A stretch of DNA of 64,000 bases from JBLEFH01 sp047345645 (GCA_047345645.1 JBLEFH010000009.1), one strand, 5' to 3'. Positions 44,139-53,106 are shown, numbered from the stretch's first letter. Made by a program: numbers and translations. The notes: a model not told the origin generated them from the sequence alone.

Positions 44139-44762
44139 TTAAGGCTCCGTGCCCAGCCGAAGCCGTGTCTCGAATGCTGTGCTGAGATGCTTGCGAATGG
44201 CGCTCGCCGCCCCATCCTCATCCCGCGCCGTGATCGCATCGACGATCCGCTGATGCTCCGCCAGCGCCGCCGCGCCGCGCCCTTCCGCCGAGAGCGACGT
44301 GCTCGACATCAGCGCCATGGAGCGGCGGATCATCTCAAGCTGCCGGATCAAAAAGCGGTTATGGCTCGCCAGATGGATCTGGTGGTGAAAGCGACGGTTC
44401 GACTGGGCCAGCGCCATCGGGTCATCCACCCGCGCGCGGTCCTCATCGACAAGCTGTTGCAGCACCCGCATCTCCTCGGGCGCAGCATGACGGGCCGCGA
44501 GCCGCGCCGCCAGCCCTTCCAGCTCCGAGCGCACCGTGTAAAGCTCCCCCAGCTCGTCATGGCTGAGCGAAGCCACCACCAGAGAGCGCCCGTCCCGGCG
44601 CAGCATCCCTTGCGTCTCCAGCCGCTGAAGCACCTCGCGGATCGGCGTGCGCGAGACCCCGAGACGCTCGGCCAGCTCGGACTCCACAAGCCGGTCGCCG
44701 GGCTGAAACTCGCCGCGCTCGATGAGGCTCAGGACAAGACTATAGGCGTCGGTCTGGCTCAT
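44139..44762 (-). CDS. GntR-family regulator with FCD domain
   Basis: A 207-residue regulator: wHTH in the first 70 residues (PGDRLVESELAERLGVSRTP then IREVLQRLETQGML) and an FCD ligand domain with RRFHHQIHLASHNRFL and AEHQRIVDAITARDEDGA. The ATG at 44762 touches a 30-bp near-perfect palindrome, so autoregulation is likely. It ends close to the convergent glycosyltransferase gene. The effector is unknown; FCD proteins usually sense small acids. Confidence 0.88.
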   Translation of the reverse strand: MSQTDAYSLVLSLIERGEFQPGDRLVESELAERLGVSRTPIREVLQRLETQGMLRRDGRSLVVASLSHDELGELYTVRSELEGLAARLAARHAAPEEMRVLQQLVDEDRARVDDPMALAQSNRRFHHQIHLASHNRFLIRQLEMIRRSMALMSSTSLSAEGRGAAALAEHQRIVDAITARDEDGAASAIRKHLSTAFETRLRLGTEP

Positions 44763-44764
44763 AA

Positions 44765-44794
44765 CGGGATACGATGGTCGACAATCATATCCCG
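44765..44794. promoter_or_regulatory. 30-bp palindromic operator candidate for the GntR regulator
   Basis: The half CGGGATACGATGGTC (44765-44779) is mirrored by GACAATCATATCCCG (44780-44794) with only two mismatches in 15 pairs. The centre TGGTCGACAA matches the usual core of FCD-type GntR operators (T-N-G-T-N0-3-A-C-N-A). It lies two bases upstream of the regulator's start codon. Confidence 0.6.
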
Positions 44795-44958
44795 ACGCTA
44801 AACCGGAACCGCCGCAAAGCGCCAGCAATTTATCGCGCGCCCGCGTTCCGCGCCGCCGCCTACACCGCAGCGGGCATGCGGGGGCCCGCCCGCACGCTAC
44901 CGCCGGACCCGCTGCTTTGCCACTGGACCCGCCGCCCGCGCATCCCTACATCTGATCC

Positions 44959-45597
44959 ATGCGTAAGGAGTTTGCCCCCATCCGTCATTGGGTCTTCGAT
45001 CTCGACCAGACCCTCTACCCCATCGAGGCGCGGCTGTTCGACCAGATCGAGACGCGCATGTCCGATTATATGGTCCGCCATCTCGGCATCGCCGCGACCG
45101 AGGCGATGGATCTGCGCACCCGCTACTGGCGCGATCACGGGGCGACGCTCGCGGGTCTCGTCATGCATCACGGCGTCGATCCCGATCATTTCCTGCGCGA
45201 TGTGCATGAGATCGACCTCGCCGGTCTCGCGCCCGCGCCGCGCCTTGCTGCCGCGATTGCCGCCCTGCCCGGCCAGAAGATCGTCATGACCAATGGCGGG
45301 CGTTATCATGCGGGCCGGGTTCTCGCCGCGCGCGGGCTGAGCGAGACATTCGACGCCGTTTACGCCCTTGAGGATGCGGCCTATCGCCCCAAGCCCGACA
45401 GCGCCGCCTATGACGCGATTTTCGGCGCCGCCGGGATCGACACCTCTGCGGGCGCGATGTTTGAGGATGATCCCAAAAACCTCGTCGAGCCGGACCGGCG
45501 GGGGATGAAAACCGTGCTGGTCGGCCCGGCGGCGCATCCGCCGTTTCTGACCGCCCATACCGATGATTTGACCGGCTTTCTGGAGGCTTTGCTGTGA
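44959..45597 (+). CDS. HAD-family pyrimidine 5'-nucleotidase
   Basis: A 212-residue haloacid-dehalogenase hydrolase of the pyrimidine 5'-nucleotidase type (SDT1/YjjG-like). Motif I is FDLDQTLYP (Asp13/Asp15 region), motif II IVMTNGG, motif III Lys in RPKPDSAAYD, and motif IV MFEDDPKNL. The stop overlaps the GTG start of the next gene, so the two are translationally coupled. Confidence 0.88.
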   Translation: MRKEFAPIRHWVFDLDQTLYPIEARLFDQIETRMSDYMVRHLGIAATEAMDLRTRYWRDHGATLAGLVMHHGVDPDHFLRDVHEIDLAGLAPAPRLAAAIAALPGQKIVMTNGGRYHAGRVLAARGLSETFDAVYALEDAAYRPKPDSAAYDAIFGAAGIDTSAGAMFEDDPKNLVEPDRRGMKTVLVGPAAHPPFLTAHTDDLTGFLEALL

Positions 45598-46757
45598 TCG
45601 AGACCGATATTCTGATCTGCGGCGCGGGTCCGGCGGGCCGGATCGCCGCCGCCGCCTTCCACGCCGAGGGCTTCGACGTGACGCTGGCGGACCCGAACGC
45701 CGCGCCGCCGCCGGGCGATCTGCGCTCGACGGCCTTTCTCGCGCCCTCGGTCGGCCTTCTGAAACGCGCGGGTCTGTGGGACCGTCTCGCCCCGATTGCC
45801 GCGCCGCTCGATGAGATGCGGATCATTGATGCGGGCGGCGCGGAGAATATCCGCCGCACCGATGCGCAGTTCGACTCCGGTGAGATCGGCGACGAGCCTT
45901 TCGGCTGGAACATTCCCAACAAGGTGCTGAAGGAGGCGCTGACCGATCTGCCCGACATCCGTTTCGTCACGGCGGGTCTCAGCGCCCTCACCCCGCGAGG
46001 CAATCGCATGATCGCCAGCCTCGGCGAGACGCAAATCGCCGCCCGCCTCGTCATCGGCGCAGATGGCCGGAACTCCACGACGCGCGCGCTTTCAGACATC
46101 GGCGCAAAGACTTGGCATTACGGACAAAAAGCGCTGGTCTTCACGGTGGCCCATGAGCTGCCCCATGACAATCGCTCGACGGAGATTCACCGCTCCGGCG
46201 GGCCGTTCACGCTGGTCCCGATGCGCGATCAGGACGGGGTGCCGCATAGCGCTGTGGTCTGGATGGAGCGCGGCCCGGAAGCGGCGCGGCTCATGGAGAT
46301 GGACGACGCGGCCTTTGAGGAGGCCGTCAACGCCCGTTCCTGCCTCGTCCTCGGACCGCTGCGCGTGACGAGCGCGCGCGGCCAGTTCCCGATCATCAGC
46401 CGCCTTGCGGACCGGCTCGACGGCCCGCGCGTCGCCCTCATCGCCGAAGCCGCCCATGCCGTGCCGCCCATTGGCGCGCAGGGTCTCAATATGAGCATTG
46501 GCGATGTGGAAGTGCTGCTCGATCTCACCCTCGCCGCGCGGGAGGCGGGCGAGGACATTGGCAGCCCCGCTCTCCTGCGCCGCTATCACATGAAGCGCTG
46601 GCCGGAACTGCGCGCCCGCGTCGCCGGGATCGACATGCTCAACCGCGCCTCCATGGCCGAGAGCCAAACCCTGCGCGATCTTCGCAATAGCGGGCTGAAA
46701 TTGCTCGACAGTGTGACCCCGCTCAAACGGCTCGTCATGCGCCTCGGGCGCGGGTGA
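45594..46757 (+). CDS. UbiH/UbiF-type FAD-dependent monooxygenase
   Basis: A 387-residue flavoprotein hydroxylase of the ubiquinone-biosynthesis family. FAD motif ILICGAGPAGRIAAAAFHAE is at the N-terminus, then VIGADGRNSTTR in the middle and the second FAD motif RVALIAEAAHAVPPIGAQGL near residue 290, where most members have GDAAH (here AEAAH). It starts with GTG overlapping the preceding stop. Likely adds a hydroxyl to the quinone ring, but which position is not clear. Confidence 0.87.
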   Translation: MIETDILICGAGPAGRIAAAAFHAEGFDVTLADPNAAPPPGDLRSTAFLAPSVGLLKRAGLWDRLAPIAAPLDEMRIIDAGGAENIRRTDAQFDSGEIGDEPFGWNIPNKVLKEALTDLPDIRFVTAGLSALTPRGNRMIASLGETQIAARLVIGADGRNSTTRALSDIGAKTWHYGQKALVFTVAHELPHDNRSTEIHRSGGPFTLVPMRDQDGVPHSAVVWMERGPEAARLMEMDDAAFEEAVNARSCLVLGPLRVTSARGQFPIISRLADRLDGPRVALIAEAAHAVPPIGAQGLNMSIGDVEVLLDLTLAAREAGEDIGSPALLRRYHMKRWPELRARVAGIDMLNRASMAESQTLRDLRNSGLKLLDSVTPLKRLVMRLGRG

Positions 46758-46825
46758 TCCCAGGCGAGACACCGCAGCGCGCCGGGTGCGGAATGGTCGG
46801 GCAAGCGCGCGGCTGACCCGGCGCG

Positions 46826-47281
46826 TTAGATCGGCAGCGGGCGGCGCTCCTCGCTCAAAACAATGTTGGATTCCACCGCGCCGACGCCCGGCAGCGTCAT
46901 GACCCGGCGGCGCAGGATCCGCTCGAAATCCTCCAGATCACGGGCGACGATGCGCAGGCGGTAATCGAAAAGGCCAAGGACGTGCTGGACCACCAGCACT
47001 TCGGGAATGGCTTGAACGGCCCGTTCGAAATCGCCCATCACGGCGGTCCCGCGGGCGGCGAGTTTGACGCCGACGAGGACCGTCACCCCGAACCCCGCCT
47101 TCTCCGCATCGACCCGCACATGCTGGCCGGTGATGACCCCGATCTCCCGCAACCGCCGCAAGCGCCGCCATGCGGCGGGTTGCGAGAGGCCGACTTTCTC
47201 CCCCAGTTGCCCCGCATTCAGCGAGCCGAGCGACCGGGCGGCGCGCAAGAGCGCGCGGTCGAGATCGTCGAGATCGGTCAT
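46826..47281 (-). CDS. Lrp/AsnC-family regulator (second of a pair)
   Basis: A 151-residue Lrp-type regulator: HTH (NAGQLGEKVGLSQPAAWRRL) followed by the RAM/AsnC ligand domain (VLVVQHVLGLFDYRLRIVAR). Its start overlaps the stop of the preceding Lrp gene by four bases, so the two paralogues are made together and might form a hetero-oligomer. Confidence 0.9.
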   Translation of the reverse strand: MTDLDDLDRALLRAARSLGSLNAGQLGEKVGLSQPAAWRRLRRLREIGVITGQHVRVDAEKAGFGVTVLVGVKLAARGTAVMGDFERAVQAIPEVLVVQHVLGLFDYRLRIVARDLEDFERILRRRVMTLPGVGAVESNIVLSEERRPLPI

Positions 47282-47736
47282 AGCGGCAGCGCCTCGCTGC
47301 GCTTCACATCCGCCACCGACATCAGCGCCTCGACCTCCGCCAGATGCGGAAGTGACAGGATTTCCTCGCGGTAAATGCGCTGGTAATCCGCCAGATCGCG
47401 GGCGCGGACCGAGAGGCGCAGATCGACGGAGCCAAGCAGCGTCTGGATCATATCCACCTGCGGCACGGCGCGGGCGGCGGCGAGAAATTCGTCAAAGGCG
47501 CGCGGGCGGGTCTTGTCGAGGGTGATGCGCAAGCTGACCTCCAGCGGATAGCCAAGCGCGGCGGGCGAGAGCGTGATCTCGCGCCCCGCAATCACGCCCG
47601 CCCGCTCCATCTTCTCGATCCGCCGCCAGATTTGCGCCGCCGAGAGCCCCGTCTCCGCCGCCAGATCCTGGTTGGAGCGCCCCGCATCGGCCTGTAAAAG
47701 GCGGAGGATATGCCGGTCCGACGAGTCGATTTGCAT
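47278..47736 (-). CDS. Lrp/AsnC-family regulator (first of a pair)
   Basis: A 152-residue Lrp-type regulator with HTH (SNQDLAAETGLSAAQIWRRI) and ligand domain (VDMIQTLLGSVDLRLSVRAR). ATG at 47736 is preferred over the longer frame from 47748. It is divergent from ilvC over about 126 bp; control of branched-chain amino acid synthesis by this pair is a reasonable inference. Confidence 0.9.
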   Translation of the reverse strand: MQIDSSDRHILRLLQADAGRSNQDLAAETGLSAAQIWRRIEKMERAGVIAGREITLSPAALGYPLEVSLRITLDKTRPRAFDEFLAAARAVPQVDMIQTLLGSVDLRLSVRARDLADYQRIYREEILSLPHLAEVEALMSVADVKRSEALPL

Positions 47737-47799
47737 AGATTTTCTCACTTGCCGATAAATAACGAATGATTTTTACGCATATTGCCGAAATTTATGCAA
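47731..47799. promoter_or_regulatory. Inverted repeats in the lrp-ilvC divergent region
   Basis: TTGCATA (47731-47737) pairs with TATGCAA (47793-47799), and a second repeat GCATA...TATGC spans 47777-47797 with an 11-bp spacer. Lrp/AsnC proteins bind spaced, weakly palindromic AT-rich sites like these. They flank the likely promoters of both the lrp pair and ilvC. Confidence 0.4.
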
Positions 47800-47862
47800 G
47801 ATCCATAATCGCCAAGACCTGCCGCGCCTGTCATGGTCCCCTCATCAAATAAGGAGACGACC

Positions 47863-48885
47863 ATGCGCGTTTATTACGATCGCGATTGCGATGTGAACCT
47901 CATCAAAGACCTCAAAGTCGCCATTCTCGGCTATGGCTCGCAGGGCCATGCCCATGCCCTCAACCTGCGCGATTCCGGCGCGAAAAACGTGGTTGTGGCG
48001 CTGCGTGACGGCTCGCCCTCGAAAGCCAAGGCCGAAGGCGAAGGCCTACAGGTGATGGGCATCGAAGAGGCGGCGAAATGGTGCGATGTCATCATGTTCA
48101 CCATGCCCGATGAGCTTCAGGCGGACACCTATAAGAAATATGTCCATGACAACCTGAAAGACGGCGCGGCGATTGCCTTTGCCCATGGTCTGAACGTGCA
48201 TTTCGGCCTGATCGAGCCGAAAGAAGGCGTCGACGTCATTATGATGGCCCCGAAAGGCCCCGGCCACACCGTTCGCGGCGAGTTCGTCAAAGGCGGCGGT
48301 GTGCCCTGCCTCGTGGCGGTCCATCAGGACGCGACCGGTAAGGCGAAAGACATTGGCCTCTCCTACTGCTCGGCCATCGGCGGCGGGCGCTCGGGCATCA
48401 TCGAGACCAATTTCCGCCAGGAATGCGAAACCGATCTCTTTGGCGAGCAGGCGGTTCTCTGCGGCGGCCTTGTCGAGCTGATCCGCATGGGTTTCGAGAC
48501 GCTGGTGGAAGCCGGTTACGAGCCGGAAATGGCCTATTTCGAGTGTCTCCATGAGGTGAAGCTGATCGTGGACCTCATCTATGAGGGTGGTATCGCGAAT
48601 ATGAACTACTCGATCTCGAACACGGCGGAATATGGCGAATATGTCTCCGGCCCGCGCGTTCTGCCTTACGAGGAGACCAAGGCGCGGATGAAAGAGGTTC
48701 TGACCGATATTCAGAACGGCAAATTCGTGCGTGACTTCATGCAGGAAAACGCCGTGGGTCAGCCCTTCTTCAAGGCAACCCGCCGTCTGAACGACGAGCA
48801 TCAGATCGAGCAGGTCGGCGAGAAGCTGCGCGACATGATGCCGTGGATTTCGGATAAGCGGATGGTGGACAAGTCGCGCAACTGA
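47863..48885 (+). CDS. ilvC: Ketol-acid reductoisomerase
   Basis: Converts 2-acetolactate to 2,3-dihydroxyisovalerate (and the isoleucine equivalent) with NADPH and Mg2+. The 340-residue class I enzyme has the Rossmann motif GYGSQGHAHA from residue 23, the PKGPGHTVRGEF block and the metal site with ETDLFGEQAVLCGG and YFECLHEVKLIVDLIYEGGI. AAGGAGA precedes the ATG at 47863. A strong terminator follows. Confidence 0.97.
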   Translation: MRVYYDRDCDVNLIKDLKVAILGYGSQGHAHALNLRDSGAKNVVVALRDGSPSKAKAEGEGLQVMGIEEAAKWCDVIMFTMPDELQADTYKKYVHDNLKDGAAIAFAHGLNVHFGLIEPKEGVDVIMMAPKGPGHTVRGEFVKGGGVPCLVAVHQDATGKAKDIGLSYCSAIGGGRSGIIETNFRQECETDLFGEQAVLCGGLVELIRMGFETLVEAGYEPEMAYFECLHEVKLIVDLIYEGGIANMNYSISNTAEYGEYVSGPRVLPYEETKARMKEVLTDIQNGKFVRDFMQENAVGQPFFKATRRLNDEHQIEQVGEKLRDMMPWISDKRMVDKSRN

Positions 48886-48907
48886 GCGCGAGGGATCCAG
48901 CTAACCG

Positions 48908-48935
48908 AAAGGGGCGCAGCGATGCGCCCCTTTTT
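48908..48935 (+). terminator. Intrinsic terminator of ilvC
   Basis: GGGGCGCA and TGCGCCCC pair around a GCGA loop at 48911-48930, followed by TTTTT to 48935. It lies 23 bases after the ilvC stop. Confidence 0.88.
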
Positions 48936-48953
48936 CGTGGGGATGCGCCTATG

Positions 48954-48981
48954 AAAAAGGGCGCCGCAACGGGCGCCCTTC
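48954..48981 (-). terminator. Intrinsic terminator of the VPLPA-CTERM gene
   Basis: AGGGCGCC (48958-48965) and GGCGCCCT (48972-48979) form a stem, and the A run at 48954-48958 gives the U tract on the minus strand. It lies some 20 bases after the stop codon at 49002, back to back with the ilvC terminator. Confidence 0.82.
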
Positions 48982-49001
48982 TCTTATTATCTGTGCAAAT
49001 C

Positions 49002-49700
49002 TCAGGCTTTGCGGCGACGTCCCGCCACACCGAGCGCCCCGAGACCGCCGAGCAGCAGCGCTGCCGAGAACGGGATCGGAACCGGTGCGACCGAGCCAAA
49101 ATCATAGCTGATATTGTCAAAGCCGAAGCCGAAGAGACGGTTGCGCCCGCGCTGGCCGAGAATATCGACCCGTGCGATGTCTGCCGTGTCGCGAACTTCG
49201 CTGAAGCTCACCGCCGCGCCATTGCCCGCGCCTGCCGAGCCGCCATCCACGGTTTGCGAGCCGAGCAGAGCGCCCGCCGCGTCGTAGAAGCTGATCTCGT
49301 AGGACTCGCCCATATCCACGTCGATCACGTCGATGCCGAAGAACGACTGCGCGTCATCGTAGAGAATGGACAGGGTCACGCCATCATCGGGTGTCAGCGC
49401 TTCGGTGCTGGAGACGAAATAGTCACCGATATTGCGGGCATAGATGCCGTAAAGGCTGTCATGACCATTATCGATGCTGTTCACGCCATAGAACGAGGTG
49501 CGCTCACCGCCGGTCTGACCAATCGTGGCCAGCTCGCTGTCGTTGATGCGCAGCGTGAATCCGTAATCCGCGAGCGCGGCATCGGTAATGGTGCCGGTTT
49601 CGCCCAGTTCAGCGCCCAGAGATTCGAAATCAACCGTCGCAGCCGAAGCTGACCCCGCGACGAGAATCGCGGCGACGGAAGCTTTCAGAGTGTGCATCAT
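49002..49700 (-). CDS. VPLPA-CTERM sorting-domain exported protein
   Basis: A 232-residue secreted protein. A signal peptide (MMHTLKASVAAILVAGSASA) is followed by a beta-rich domain with FESLGAELGETGTITDA and WxG-poor repeats (ISFYDAAGALLGSQTVDGGS). The C-terminus PVPIPFSAALLLGGLGALGV then GRRRKA has the short motif, helix and basic tail of the VPLPA-CTERM signal processed by exosortase-like enzymes. Such proteins are put on the surface or in the matrix of exopolysaccharide-making bacteria. Confidence 0.85.
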   Translation of the reverse strand: MMHTLKASVAAILVAGSASAATVDFESLGAELGETGTITDAALADYGFTLRINDSELATIGQTGGERTSFYGVNSIDNGHDSLYGIYARNIGDYFVSSTEALTPDDGVTLSILYDDAQSFFGIDVIDVDMGESYEISFYDAAGALLGSQTVDGGSAGAGNGAAVSFSEVRDTADIARVDILGQRGRNRLFGFGFDNISYDFGSVAPVPIPFSAALLLGGLGALGVAGRRRKA

Positions 49701-49975
49701 ATCTTCCACCTATAACTTTCTTCAAATGCCCCGCCCCGCTGGACGGAGTGTCTGATTTCTCTCACCCTTAAACACTTAATAAAGGTTAACGTGTGATGAA
49801 CACAAGCAACGAAGCTGTGAGTTTTGACGCACGCGTCACGGTATCGGCACGAAACCGCTGGGATCATTGGCGAATTTTTGGGCAGCGTCATTCAAGCGCG
49901 CCGCAATTGTGAATGGCCCTTTTCATTTGCGGCCCGCATCGTTATCTGGGGCGCAAAGCGAAATAAGGGCCGACG
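49701..49975. other. Intergenic region upstream of secG
   Basis: This 275-bp spacer separates the divergent VPLPA-CTERM and secG genes. It is AT-rich from about 49750 to 49800 (repeated TTAA). No gene or clear operator was recognised. Confidence 0.5.
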
Positions 49976-50497
49976 ATGCAGAATATCATCCTCATCATCC
50001 ATCTGATCCTGACACTCTGCCTCATCGGCGTGGTGCTTTTGCAGCGCTCCGAAGGCGGCGGGCTTGGCATGGGGTCGAGCAGCGCGGGCGGCGGCGTGAT
50101 GTCGGGCCGTCAGGCGGCTTCGGCGCTGACGCGGCTCACATGGATCTTCGGGATAGGCTTTTTCTGCACTTCGGTGACGCTGACCATTCTGGCGGCGACC
50201 GGCTCGAATGGCGGCTCGATCATCGATCAGGGCGCGAGCACCCCGGCGGAAACGCCCATCGGGGGCGGCTCGGAAAGCGATCTTCTGACACCGCCGCCGC
50301 TTGGCGACACCACCGCACCGGCAGAAGAGACGCCCGCAACCGGCGCCGATACGGTGGCCCCGCCCCCGGCGGTTGAGGACGCGCCCGCCGCGCCTGAAGC
50401 CCCGGCAACGGAGGCCGCTCCGGCAGCGGATGATGCGGCCGCTCCGGCGACCGATGACGCCGCCGCTCCGGCACCCGGTGAGACCACCACCAACTAA
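49976..50497 (+). CDS. secG: Preprotein translocase subunit SecG
   Basis: Small membrane subunit of the SecYEG channel. Residues 1-80 give two helices with the conserved loop RSEGGGLGMGSSSAGGGVMS. The remaining half is a long Ala/Pro/Thr-rich acidic tail (173 residues in all, versus about 110 in E. coli), as is usual in alphaproteobacteria. pyrG follows after 110 bp, a common order in this group. Confidence 0.92.
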   Translation: MQNIILIIHLILTLCLIGVVLLQRSEGGGLGMGSSSAGGGVMSGRQAASALTRLTWIFGIGFFCTSVTLTILAATGSNGGSIIDQGASTPAETPIGGGSESDLLTPPPLGDTTAPAEETPATGADTVAPPPAVEDAPAAPEAPATEAAPAADDAAAPATDDAAAPAPGETTTN

Positions 50498-50524
50498 ATC
50501 GACAGCAAACGTCCCGTCACGGGC

Positions 50525-50547
50525 GGGCTGGACCTTGCGTCCAGCCC
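50525..50547 (+). promoter_or_regulatory. Hairpin between secG and pyrG
   Basis: A perfect 9-bp stem, GGGCTGGAC (50525-50533) and GTCCAGCCC (50539-50547), with a 5-base loop follows secG. There is no T run, only a G-rich stretch and later TTTATG, so it could be a weak terminator or an mRNA-stabilising end. Confidence 0.45.
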
Positions 50548-50607
50548 GGGGGCGGTTTATGTCTTGAGTCCCGTGGTAATAGAGTTTTTTTACGCGGGGT
50601 TTTCCGG

Positions 50608-52254
50608 ATGGCACGATATATTTTCATCACCGGCGGCGTGGTCTCCTCCTTGGGCAAAGGTCTGGCCTCGGCGGCGCTCGGTGCGCTCCTTCAGGCGCGC
50701 GGCTATTCGGTCCGCCTGCGCAAGCTGGACCCTTATCTCAATGTCGATCCCGGCACGATGAGCCCTTTTGAGCATGGCGAAGTGTTCGTGACCGATGACG
50801 GCGCGGAGACCGATCTCGATCTCGGCCATTACGAGCGCTTCACCGGTGTTCCGGCCCGCGCGACCGATTCCGTCTCCTCGGGCCGCATCTACTCCACCGT
50901 GCTGGAGAAAGAGCGCCGCGGCGATTATCTGGGCAAGACCATTCAGGTCATCCCGCATGTCACGAATGAGATCAAAGAGTTCCTGTCCATCGGCGAGGAT
51001 GAGGTGGATTTCATGCTCTGCGAGATCGGCGGCACCGTCGGCGACATTGAGGGCCTGCCCTTCTTCGAAGCCATCCGCCAGTTCGCACAGGACAAGCCGC
51101 GCGGGCAGTGTATCTTCATGCACCTGACCCTGCTGCCCTATATCAAAGCGTCGGGCGAGCTGAAGACCAAGCCGACGCAGCACTCTGTAAAAGAGCTGCG
51201 GTCCATCGGCCTCGCGCCGGACGTGCTGGTCTGCCGCTCCGAGCAACCGATCCCCCAGAAAGAGCGCGAGAAACTGGCGCTTTTCTGTAATGTCCGCCCG
51301 GACAGTGTGATCGCCGCGATGGATCTCGACAGCATCTACAAAGCGCCGCTCGCCTATCACGCCGAGGGGCTGGATCAGGCGGTGCTGGACGCCTTCGGGA
51401 TCGCCCCTGCCCCGAAACCCAATCTGGAGATGTGGGAAGATGTGGCCGACCGGATCGAGAACCCCGATGGCGAGGTTCGCATCGCGATTGTCGGCAAATA
51501 CACCCAGCTTGAGGACGCTTACAAATCCATCGCCGAAGCGCTGACCCATGCCGGGATGGCGAACCGCGTGAAGGTCCGCGCCGAGTGGATCGACAGCGAG
51601 AATTTCGACACCCATGAGGACATTGCGCCGCTGCTCGAAGGCTATCACGGCATTCTGGTCCCCGGCGGTTTTGGCGAGCGCGGCACCGAAGGCAAGATCC
51701 GCGCCGCCCGCTTCGCCCGCGAGCGTGAGGTGCCGTATTTCGGCATCTGTCTCGGGATGCAGATGGCGGTGATCGAAGCCGCGCGCAACCTCGCCGGGAT
51801 CACAGATGCGGGCTCCGAAGAGTTCGACCATGAGGCGGGCGCGAAGCGCTTTACCCCGGTGGTGTATCATCTGAAAGAATGGCTTGAGGGCAACCGCACC
51901 GTCCAGCGCACGGTCAAGGATGACAAGGGCGGCACCATGCGGCTCGGCGCCTATGACGCCAAGCTGGAGGATGGCAGCAAAGTGGCGGAAATCTACGGCG
52001 ACACCGCCATTTCCGAGCGCCACCGCCACCGCTATGAGGTGGACAAGCGCTATGCGGAAAAGCTGGAAGACAGCGGCCTCGCCTTCTCCGGCATGTCACC
52101 CGACGGCAAATTGCCCGAGATTGTCGAGCTGCCCGATCACCCGTGGTATATTGGCGTGCAGTTTCACCCGGAATTGAAGTCGAAACCCTTTGACCCGCAC
52201 CCGCTCTTCCGCGACTTTGTCCGGGCTGCCATGGAACAATCGAGACTGGTTTAA
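50608..52254 (+). CDS. pyrG: CTP synthase
   Basis: Aminates UTP to CTP with glutamine and ATP. The 548-residue protein has the synthetase domain (MARYIFITGGVVSSLGKG, DPYLNVDPGTMSPFEHGEVF) and a C-terminal class I GATase domain (LVPGGFGERG, FGICLGMQ with the nucleophile Cys, and FHPELKSKP). It is a full-length, highly conserved enzyme. Confidence 0.97.
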   Translation: MARYIFITGGVVSSLGKGLASAALGALLQARGYSVRLRKLDPYLNVDPGTMSPFEHGEVFVTDDGAETDLDLGHYERFTGVPARATDSVSSGRIYSTVLEKERRGDYLGKTIQVIPHVTNEIKEFLSIGEDEVDFMLCEIGGTVGDIEGLPFFEAIRQFAQDKPRGQCIFMHLTLLPYIKASGELKTKPTQHSVKELRSIGLAPDVLVCRSEQPIPQKEREKLALFCNVRPDSVIAAMDLDSIYKAPLAYHAEGLDQAVLDAFGIAPAPKPNLEMWEDVADRIENPDGEVRIAIVGKYTQLEDAYKSIAEALTHAGMANRVKVRAEWIDSENFDTHEDIAPLLEGYHGILVPGGFGERGTEGKIRAARFAREREVPYFGICLGMQMAVIEAARNLAGITDAGSEEFDHEAGAKRFTPVVYHLKEWLEGNRTVQRTVKDDKGGTMRLGAYDAKLEDGSKVAEIYGDTAISERHRHRYEVDKRYAEKLEDSGLAFSGMSPDGKLPEIVELPDHPWYIGVQFHPELKSKPFDPHPLFRDFVRAAMEQSRLV

Positions 52255-52271
52255 TATTGCCCTCTAAACCT

Positions 52272-52919
52272 CTAGCAATTTGAGATAAATGACGCGTTTT
52301 GTTCTTCTATATCCACAGAGAACGGAACCAAAACACAGGTATCTGACAGCTTAATTGTTTCGCCTTGATTGACACTAAAATGACTATTTTTTCCTGACTG
52401 CGAATCTGAAATGACGCCGTCAATACGTCTTTTGTCGTTCCAATTTCGCACCTCATCAAGTGACATGATTAGCGAATAATCTTTTAGTGCTATCGTGTTT
52501 CCCACCCCCATCACAAACCGATCTCCGCGTGACACAATTTCAAGCTCTGCAACTGCAATAGGACTACTTAGCGTAATTTCACGTGGTGGAAGGCCGGTCA
52601 CATCGTTTGCTGTTTGCATTAAAGTGAGCAAACAATTCACGTATTGTCCATAAATCGGTTGCCGTTCTTCATCCTCAAATTGCTTAAGGAGCGCTTCTAC
52701 ATCAGCTTGTCTGTATCTACCTTCACCAGATACATTCGCAGCACGTAAACCCTTGAGTAGGAAGGCCTCGATTTCTCCCTGGGCTTGAATCTCAAGACCC
52801 CCACCACAGGCGACGCCAGCGGTTCTTAACCAATCCAATTGAACATCTTGCGAATGGACATTCGATGGAAGCAATCCTAGGGAAATTGCCGCGAAAGCTG
52901 CATGTAATCTATTTTTCAT
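52272..52919 (-). CDS. Unrecognised exported protein, AT-rich
   Basis: A 215-residue protein with an apparent signal peptide (MKNRLHAAFAAISLGLLPSN then VHSQ) and no family I recognise. Cys at about 38, 96, 196 and the final residue could form disulfides. AGGAGG lies directly before two successive ATG codons (52922, 52919); the second has the better spacing. The base composition is much lower in GC than pyrG or the TerB gene, so it may be a recent arrival. Confidence 0.6.
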   Translation of the reverse strand: MKNRLHAAFAAISLGLLPSNVHSQDVQLDWLRTAGVACGGGLEIQAQGEIEAFLLKGLRAANVSGEGRYRQADVEALLKQFEDEERQPIYGQYVNCLLTLMQTANDVTGLPPREITLSSPIAVAELEIVSRGDRFVMGVGNTIALKDYSLIMSLDEVRNWNDKRRIDGVISDSQSGKNSHFSVNQGETIKLSDTCVLVPFSVDIEEQNASFISNC

Positions 52920-53106
52920 CATTCCTCCTAGGGGACGTCTCACCAAATTCGATTATCATATTTTCTGATTTTGCATTTTCAATATAGGCAATTTTTCTCC
53001 TCTCATAAATCATCGTTTCGTTTAGCGCGGTGTCTTCACAATCGATATTGAAACGAACAAGTTATAGCGTAACTATGATGTAGAATTATTACTGTGGGCA
53101 AACCTT

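Noticed and set aside
48890..48981. Adjacent hairpins after ilvC as a repeat or small RNA
   Set aside because: Each has its own stem and T run in the direction of a neighbouring gene, so two back-to-back terminators explain them.
50590..52029. A 479-codon minus-strand open frame
   Set aside because: It is antisense to pyrG, whose whole length matches CTP synthase.
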